This document shows, one piece after another, positions 5,141 to 9,258 of a DNA stretch of 9,258 nt. The stretch spans positions 1 through 9,258 of the forward strand of contig SYCH01000191.1 of NCBI GenBank assembly GCA_005787025.1. Direction: 5' to 3'. Under the pieces are notes generated by a model that saw nothing but the letters and a program-made list of their open reading frames with translations, was not told where the DNA came from and did no database searches. A program made the position numbers and the translations under genes. The first letter of the stretch is position 1. Each line of letters starts with the position of its first letter. This stretch comes from Actinomycetota bacterium (GTDB lineage: Bacteria; Actinomycetota; Acidimicrobiia; Acidimicrobiales; Ilumatobacteraceae).

Positions 5141-6796
5141 TCAGATGGTGGGCAACTGGTAATCCGCGAAACGATCACGCAGGGTCTTCTTCGAGAACTT
5201 GCCCACGCTGGTCTTGGGAACCTCGTCGATGAACACCACGTCGTCGGGCAATTGCCACTTGGCCAATTTCGGCGCCAGATAATCGAGGATCTCTTGCTTG
5301 GAGATTTCCTTTCCGGGCTCCAGCACCACGCAGGCCAAAGGCCGCTCGCTCCACTTGGGGTGCAACACACCGATGACCGCGGCCTCGCGAATGTCGGGAT
5401 GGGCCATGAGTTCGTTCTCGATCTCGACCGAACTGATCCATTCGCCACCGGACTTTATGAGGTCCTTCGTGCGATCGAGCAGTCGGATGCGTCCCCGAAC
5501 GTCGACCGCCGCCACGTCGCCAGTGCGCAACCAACCGTCGGCGCTGAAGCTTTCGCCGGCGCGCTCGTCGTCGTAATACGTCGCCGCGATCCAGTTGCCC
5601 CGACATTGCAACTCGCCACTGCTCTCGCCGTCCCACGGGACGCTGGTGGACGTTCCCGGCTCCACCACCCGACACTCGACACCGAAAACGATGCGGCCCA
5701 CTTGCGTGCGCAGGTCGGCTTGAGCGTTCACGTCGAGCAACAACTGATCCGAGTCGAGGTGACACACCGCGGCGATCGGACTGGTTTCGGTCATGCCCCA
5801 GGCCTGCAGGATGGGCAGACCCAACTGCTCGCGATACGCCTCGCTCAGCGCCCGCGGCACCGCCGAGCCGCCGCAGGGAATGGCCCGCAGGCTGGACGTG
5901 TCGCGACCCTTCAATTCGGGCAACACCCCCATCCAGATGGTGGGCACGCCGGCGGCGATGGTGGGACGCTCGTTCACGATGAGGTTCGCGATGGCCGGAC
6001 CCGACAGATCCGGACCGGGCATCACCAAGTCGGCTCCCGAGGCCACGGCGGCATGGGCGAGTCCCCAGGCGTTGGCATGGAACATGGGAACCACCGGCAG
6101 GATCTTGTCGCGCTCGCTGGCACCCAAACCGTCGGTCATCATCGTGGCCATCGTGTGCAGGAACGTGCTGCGGTGCGTGTACACCACACCCTTGGGATTG
6201 CCGGTGGTGCCGCTGGTGTAACACATGCTGGCCGCGGTGTGCTCAGGCACCTCGGCGAACATCGCCGGCTCGGCCGTGGCGAGCAGTTCCTCGTAGTCGT
6301 GAACCTTGATACCCGCGGTGTCGGCGGGGATCTCGCCCTTGCCGTCGTCCATGACGACGAGGTGCTTCACCGTCTCGAACGTCGGAAGCAACGGTGCCAG
6401 CAAGCCGAAGATGGACTTGTCGACGAAGATCACCTCGTCCTCGGCGTGGTTCACGATGTAGGTCAACTGCTCCGGGAACAGTCGGATGTTCAGCGTGTGC
6501 AACACGCGACCGGTGCACGGCGCCGCGAAGTACAACTCGAGGTGTCGGGCGGTGTTCCAGGCGAACGTCGCCACGCGACCGGCGGACGAGATACCCAAAC
6601 GGTCGAGCACCGTGCCCAACTTGCGGGTACGAACGGCCCACTCGGCGTAGGTGGTGCGTTCGATACCCGTGGCCGTGGCGGTGGTGATGGTCTTGTGTCC
6701 GAAGTAGCGCTCGGCGCGGTCGAACAGATGATGCACCGACAACGGCACGTCCTGCATGGAACCGGGAATCTGACTGTGTCTCGGATCTCGCACCAT
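5141..6796 (-). CDS. Fatty-acid--CoA ligase (AMP-forming, adenylate-forming superfamily)
   Basis: The 551-residue cytoplasmic enzyme activates a carboxylate as an acyl-adenylate and transfers it to CoA. All core motifs are present: YTSGTTGNPKG (193-203, P-loop), PMFHANAWG (237-245), GMTETSP (334-340), DGWLRTGD (420-427), LLDRTKDLIKSGGEWISSVEIEN (439-461), and the C-terminal catalytic lysine K533 in PKTSVGKFSKK. The overall pattern fits the medium/long-chain AlkK/FadD type; the chain length of the substrate cannot be read from the sequence. The start at 6796 is chosen because GAGGGGGAGGG (6811-6801) precedes it by 4 nt; a GTG at 6820 in the same frame would add eight residues that include this ribosome site. 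It begins 72 nt after the LppX-like gene and its stop is 7 nt from the cupredoxin start, so it is embedded in a lipoprotein operon, an unusual place for a ligase of this kind. Confidence 0.93.
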   Translation of the reverse strand: MVRDPRHSQIPGSMQDVPLSVHHLFDRAERYFGHKTITTATATGIERTTYAEWAVRTRKLGTVLDRLGISSAGRVATFAWNTARHLELYFAAPCTGRVLHTLNIRLFPEQLTYIVNHAEDEVIFVDKSIFGLLAPLLPTFETVKHLVVMDDGKGEIPADTAGIKVHDYEELLATAEPAMFAEVPEHTAASMCYTSGTTGNPKGVVYTHRSTFLHTMATMMTDGLGASERDKILPVVPMFHANAWGLAHAAVASGADLVMPGPDLSGPAIANLIVNERPTIAAGVPTIWMGVLPELKGRDTSSLRAIPCGGSAVPRALSEAYREQLGLPILQAWGMTETSPIAAVCHLDSDQLLLDVNAQADLRTQVGRIVFGVECRVVEPGTSTSVPWDGESSGELQCRGNWIAATYYDDERAGESFSADGWLRTGDVAAVDVRGRIRLLDRTKDLIKSGGEWISSVEIENELMAHPDIREAAVIGVLHPKWSERPLACVVLEPGKEISKQEILDYLAPKLAKWQLPDDVVFIDEVPKTSVGKFSKKTLRDRFADYQLPTI

Positions 6797-6868
6797 GGCG
6801 CCCTCCCCCTCATCACACACGACGGCCGAAGCGTAGTCCGACCAACCACACGGTCCTTCGGTCGACGA

Positions 6869-7648
6869 TCAGGGACTGGTGGTCAAACGAGCAGTGACGT
6901 CGCTCGGGAGGTCGTCGAACGCCAGCACTTGCAAGGTGCCGTCCACGAGGACGTCCCGTTCGCCCGTCTCGAGAAGGTCGACCACGATGGGGAACGAGCG
7001 ACTCTCGTCGGTGCCCTCGAAGCGCAACATCCGGCCGGTGACCGGATCGACCCAGTAGATGGTCCGCTCCCCGAACCGGAGTACCTCGACGTCGGTGCCT
7101 CGCAGCGTGTCGGTGCGCAGAAAGACCGAACCCTCGGTCTGCATGATCAGGCCGGCGTTCTCTGGTTGTTCGGAGGCCAGCGCCACGATCAGCGCGATCA
7201 ACTGGTCGATTCGTCGCCGCTCCATGTCCACGGGGCGTTCGATCACCGAGGCGGTGAGGCTGACACCGGCGTCGATCAATGTCTCGTCCAACGACGGCCG
7301 CCGCTCGAACACCCGATCGAGGCTCCACCACACCTCCGTCAACGGATCGTCGGTGGACGTCGACGTCGCGACGAAGGCGTGACCGTGATGTTCGGTCCAG
7401 TCCACCTCGCCGGACAAGGTGAGGGTGCCGCCCTCGGACCCGAGCGGAGTGGACAGGGAGAACCGGGCCCCGCCGGACTCACGATTGCGATACAGAACGT
7501 CGGCCATCAACGTGGCCTGCTCACGCGTCAACGGGGTCAGAGCGGAACGTTCTCCTTCGGAGCACGCCTGCGTCGTCGACACCACGATCAACGCCGCGAT
7601 CGCCGCTCCAATCCGTTGAGCACGCCGGGACGGACCGTCAGCGATCAT
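6869..7648 (-). CDS. Putative lipoprotein, LppX/LolA-like fold
   Basis: The product has 259 residues. A basic start (PSRRAQR), a hydrophobic stretch (IGAAIAALIVVSTT, 13-26) and C29 in TQAC make a lipoprotein signal. The mature part has alternating beta-type segments such as GGTLTLSGEVDW (73-84) and YWVDPVTGRMLRFEG (198-212), which resemble the half-barrel lipid-carrier lipoproteins LppX/LprG/LolA, but similarity is weak by eye and the family call is tentative. Those proteins carry lipids or glycolipids across the envelope. The mature part has no cysteine. The start at 7648 overlaps the end of beta-helix A by 11 nt and lacks a good ribosome site, pointing to translational coupling. Codons in frame upstream to 7906 are an Arg/Pro-rich shadow of the beta-helix gene and were excluded. 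Confidence 0.75.
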   Translation of the reverse strand: MIADGPSRRAQRIGAAIAALIVVSTTQACSEGERSALTPLTREQATLMADVLYRNRESGGARFSLSTPLGSEGGTLTLSGEVDWTEHHGHAFVATSTSTDDPLTEVWWSLDRVFERRPSLDETLIDAGVSLTASVIERPVDMERRRIDQLIALIVALASEQPENAGLIMQTEGSVFLRTDTLRGTDVEVLRFGERTIYWVDPVTGRMLRFEGTDESRSFPIVVDLLETGERDVLVDGTLQVLAFDDLPSDVTARLTTSP

Positions 7649-8909
7649 CGGGAACCACGATGTCTTCCAGGTTCGGGTAGGCGGGAGGACCGTCGGCGAC
7701 GGTTCGCGGAGCGGAGCGCGCGTCGGCCATCGACGGCTGTGCCGGTGGCGCCGGGAGCGTGCGATAGTCCGGGCCGGGAGACGACGGCTGCGTGTCGACC
7801 GCGGACGGCCGCGCGAGCCCGGCCGGATTCGCACACGCCAGAGCCACCTCGATCGACTCCGGAGCCGACGAGGCGAAGTTGTTGTCGGAGAAGCAGTTCC
7901 CGTCACCGTCGGGGGCCGATCCGATGTACACCAGATCCAGACCGTTGTCGGTCATCACGTTTCCGGTGACCCGATTGCCCTCGGGCACGAACGAATTCAT
8001 CGGCATCACCGCGATTCCCGCCCACGAATGACCCGAGACCCGGTTGCGGGAGATCGTGTTGCGTGCTCCCGCTCCGACGACGATGCCGCCGGAGATGAAC
8101 CCCATCGGAATCTCCGGAGCTTTCACGTTGTCGTTGTCGACCACCAGGTTCCCGGCGATGACGGCATCCTCTTGTGGTGCCAGCTTCTCGGTCGACTGGG
8201 AATTCGGTGCTACCCCGAGACGGTTGCCACGAAACACGGACTCCACCACCCACACGTTGCCCGAGGCGTTCGTGCCGTAGTAGCCGATGGCGTTGTTCTC
8301 GGCGACGACCGAGCGCAACACCGTGCTGCACGGCTTGCATTGGCCGACGTAGATGCCCGAGTCGGGGTGACCCGACGCGTACACGTTCTCGATCAGTCCG
8401 TCCTGGGCGGCGAACGAGTAGACGCCGTACAAACCGTTGTTGTACGCGGTCACGTACGAGACACGGAATCCCCTGATGGAGTTGCCCGTCGTGCCGACCG
8501 GGATGCTGGCATCGGCGTCGCGACGGTAGGCCCCGCTCACGATCACCCCGTTCTGTCGAAACGAGTGAACCGTCAGGTTCTCCACCGCGACTCCGTCGCT
8601 GGTGACCTCGAAACCGTTGGGCAGTTCGTAACGACCGTCGAGCACCACCTCGTTGCGATCGACGCCTCGGATGGTGATCCTCGATGTGCTCACCACCACG
8701 GATTCGTGGTACGTGCCGGCCTCGATCAACACGAGATCGCCCGGGTTCGCACGATCGACGGCGTCCTGAATGGTCGCGGCGTCACCCGGCACGGAGATGA
8801 CCCGGCCCGATTCGGAATCGGATCCGCACGAACCCGTGACCCCCAATGAGAGCACCAACACCGCGGTCGCGAGAGTCGAGGCGAACGGTCCTCGCGGGCG
8901 CGACAACAT
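7638..8909 (-). CDS. Right-handed parallel beta-helix lipoprotein A
   Basis: The product has 423 residues and is the first gene of the lipoprotein cluster. The signal peptide (hydrophobic LATAVLVLSLGV) ends near C28 (VTGSC), a slightly atypical lipobox. The opening ISVPGDAATIQDAVDRA (38-54) and GDLVLIEAGTYHESV (57-71) is characteristic of NosD/pectin-lyase-like beta-helices, followed by coils to about residue 350. Cysteines C191 and C194 (GQCKPC), C339 (GNCF) and C359 match four cysteines of the paralogue at 4582-3155, and both proteins finish with a proline-rich tail ending in IVVPD. It lacks the STEAP linker and has an insertion at about 128-145 (DADASIPVGTTGNS) relative to the paralogue. 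TAGGAT (8921-8916) lies 6 nt before the ATG, and no strong Shine-Dalgarno is present, suggesting a leaderless message. Role unknown; NosD relatives help deliver copper to nitrous oxide reductase, but no nos genes are seen here. Confidence 0.85.
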   Translation of the reverse strand: MLSRPRGPFASTLATAVLVLSLGVTGSCGSDSESGRVISVPGDAATIQDAVDRANPGDLVLIEAGTYHESVVVSTSRITIRGVDRNEVVLDGRYELPNGFEVTSDGVAVENLTVHSFRQNGVIVSGAYRRDADASIPVGTTGNSIRGFRVSYVTAYNNGLYGVYSFAAQDGLIENVYASGHPDSGIYVGQCKPCSTVLRSVVAENNAIGYYGTNASGNVWVVESVFRGNRLGVAPNSQSTEKLAPQEDAVIAGNLVVDNDNVKAPEIPMGFISGGIVVGAGARNTISRNRVSGHSWAGIAVMPMNSFVPEGNRVTGNVMTDNGLDLVYIGSAPDGDGNCFSDNNFASSAPESIEVALACANPAGLARPSAVDTQPSSPGPDYRTLPAPPAQPSMADARSAPRTVADGPPAYPNLEDIVVPDDR

Positions 8910-8915
8910 GACCGA

Positions 8916-8921
8916 ATCCTA
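8916..8921 (-). promoter_or_regulatory. -10 box of beta-helix A / lipoprotein cluster, leaderless
   Basis: TAGGAT reads on the minus strand 6 nt before the ATG at 8909, which puts the transcription start at or next to the start codon. No convincing -35 box is seen 16-18 bp further upstream. The identical hexamer occurs in front of the divergent gene. Confidence 0.5.
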
Positions 8922-8944
8922 GGTGAGCGCCTCGGCATGCAGCC

Positions 8945-8986
8945 GTCGCATCCCGATCACCCCGACCCCCGTCGAAAGGATGCGAC
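8945..8986. promoter_or_regulatory. 9-bp inverted repeat between divergent promoters, possible operator
   Basis: GTCGCATCC (8945-8953) and GGATGCGAC (8978-8986) are perfect inverted repeats with a 24-bp spacer. The right arm ends 3 bp before the TAGGAT box of the rightward gene. The pair lies wholly inside the 93-bp gap between the two divergent start codons, so it may be the binding site of a regulator acting on both genes. It does not match the TGAGACA operator at 2115-2141. Confidence 0.5.
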
Positions 8987-8989
8987 CTC

Positions 8990-8995
8990 TAGGAT
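8990..8995 (+). promoter_or_regulatory. -10 box of the rightward DedA-like gene, leaderless
   Basis: TAGGAT reads on the plus strand 7 nt before the ATG at 9003. No -35 box or ribosome site is recognisable. The spacing predicts a start of transcription at the initiation codon, mirroring the arrangement of the divergent lipoprotein gene. Confidence 0.5.
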
Positions 8996-9002
8996 CGCTC
9001 CG

Positions 9003-9258
9003 ATGTCCGAGGCCAGTTCGCCCCTCCCGCCCGCCGGCCCCTCCATCCCGTCGGAACGCGCGTTGCCCGCGGTGTCGGCCAACGCGAGACGATTCGTGTT
9101 GATCGCCTCCGGACTGCTGTTCACCCTCGGCACCATCGGTTCGAACCTCGGACCAGCGTGGGTGGACGAGCGCCCGGCCATCGTGCTGGCCCTGTCCAGC
9201 CGCAACCGCAACTTGTTCGGCTCGGTCCCCTACATCGACGCGCTCCCCTTCGCCTTGA
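9003..9258 (+). CDS. N-terminal fragment of a membrane protein, possibly DedA/VTT family
   Basis: Eighty-five codons are present before the window ends; the terminal TTGA is TTG plus one base, not an in-frame stop. The first 28 residues are polar and proline-rich. RRFVLIASGLLFTLGTIGSN (29-48) is a probable first membrane helix, followed by LGPAWVDERPAIVLALSSRNRNLF and VPYIDALPFAL. The arrangement of one N-terminal helix followed by a short loop with ALSSRNRNL is reminiscent of actinobacterial DedA/VTT-like proteins, which act in lipid or small-molecule transport across the membrane. The diagnostic part of the family would lie beyond the edge, so the assignment is tentative. The gene diverges from the lipoprotein cluster over a 93-bp shared control region. 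Confidence 0.55.
   Translation, partial: MSEASSPLPPAGPSIPSERALPAVSANARRFVLIASGLLFTLGTIGSNLGPAWVDERPAIVLALSSRNRNLFGSVPYIDALPFAL

Noticed and set aside
5134..5448. N-terminal extension of the cupredoxin to 5448
   Set aside because: It overlaps the conserved C-terminal domain of the ligase in another frame and would place over 100 unrelated residues before the signal peptide.
6777..6782. TGTCTC half-site near the ligase start, as a second TetR operator
   Set aside because: Only one six-base half-site is present, inside coding sequence, with no opposing arm at the right distance; it is expected by chance.
7649..7906. N-terminal extension of the LppX-like lipoprotein to 7906
   Set aside because: The extension is Arg/Pro-rich and antitypical for an exported protein; the ATG at 7648 begins directly before a lipoprotein signal.
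4718..7969. A 1083-codon open frame on the plus strand
   Set aside because: It runs antisense through the cupredoxin, ligase and LppX-like genes. It shows no domain motifs and its composition is that of a reverse-complement frame of GC-rich codons.
1..9258. tRNA, rRNA, CRISPR array, insertion sequence or phage attachment site
   Set aside because: Coding genes fill nearly the whole window, the gaps are all under 100 bp, and no cloverleaf, spaced repeat array, transposase or terminal inverted repeat was seen.

Overview
The window is high-GC DNA (third codon positions strongly G/C) that reads like an actinobacterium. The lipoprotein-rich content, TANNNT-type -10 boxes placed right at start codons (leaderless transcription) and divergence from a DedA-like membrane gene would fit the Acidimicrobiia, but that placement is an inference from gene style, not a database result. 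Almost everything is on the minus strand: nine of the ten genes read right to left, and one partial gene reads rightwards at the right edge.

Layout in order of minus-strand transcription, starting from a divergent promoter region at 8910-9002: beta-helix lipoprotein A (8909-7638); a LppX/LolA-like lipoprotein overlapping it by 11 nt (7648-6869); a fatty-acid--CoA ligase (6796-5141); a cupredoxin lipoprotein whose ribosome site overlaps the ligase stop (5133-4636); beta-helix lipoprotein B, a paralogue of A (4582-3155); and a DUF1996 lipoprotein (3130-2195). Gaps are -11 to 72 nt and all six genes are co-directional, so this looks like one transcription unit. Five of its six products carry a signal peptide ending in a lipobox-like cysteine, and the sixth is a cytoplasmic acyl-activating enzyme. 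After overlapping hairpins at 2172-2213 comes a second unit: a TetR regulator (2111-1527) with a clear palindromic operator in its own promoter, then a ferritin-like di-iron protein (1463-336) closed by a good hairpin (286-318). The left edge holds the start of a Mur ligase, most likely murF (268 to beyond 1). The right edge holds the start of a DedA/VTT-like membrane protein (9003 onwards).

The part most worth attention is the six-gene lipoprotein cluster. Two paralogous beta-helix lipoproteins share a GQCxPC motif, further matching cysteines and a proline-rich tail ending in IVVPD. They sit with a cupredoxin that has its copper ligands, a DUF1996 protein with an N-terminal His/Met-rich motif, and an acyl-CoA ligase. 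NosD-type beta-helix proteins are linked to periplasmic copper delivery, so a cell-envelope copper or redox module is a reasonable hypothesis. A lipid or envelope-modification role is equally possible, and nothing in the sequence settles it. The neighbouring TetR/di-iron pair looks like a self-contained, autoregulated oxidative-enzyme unit.
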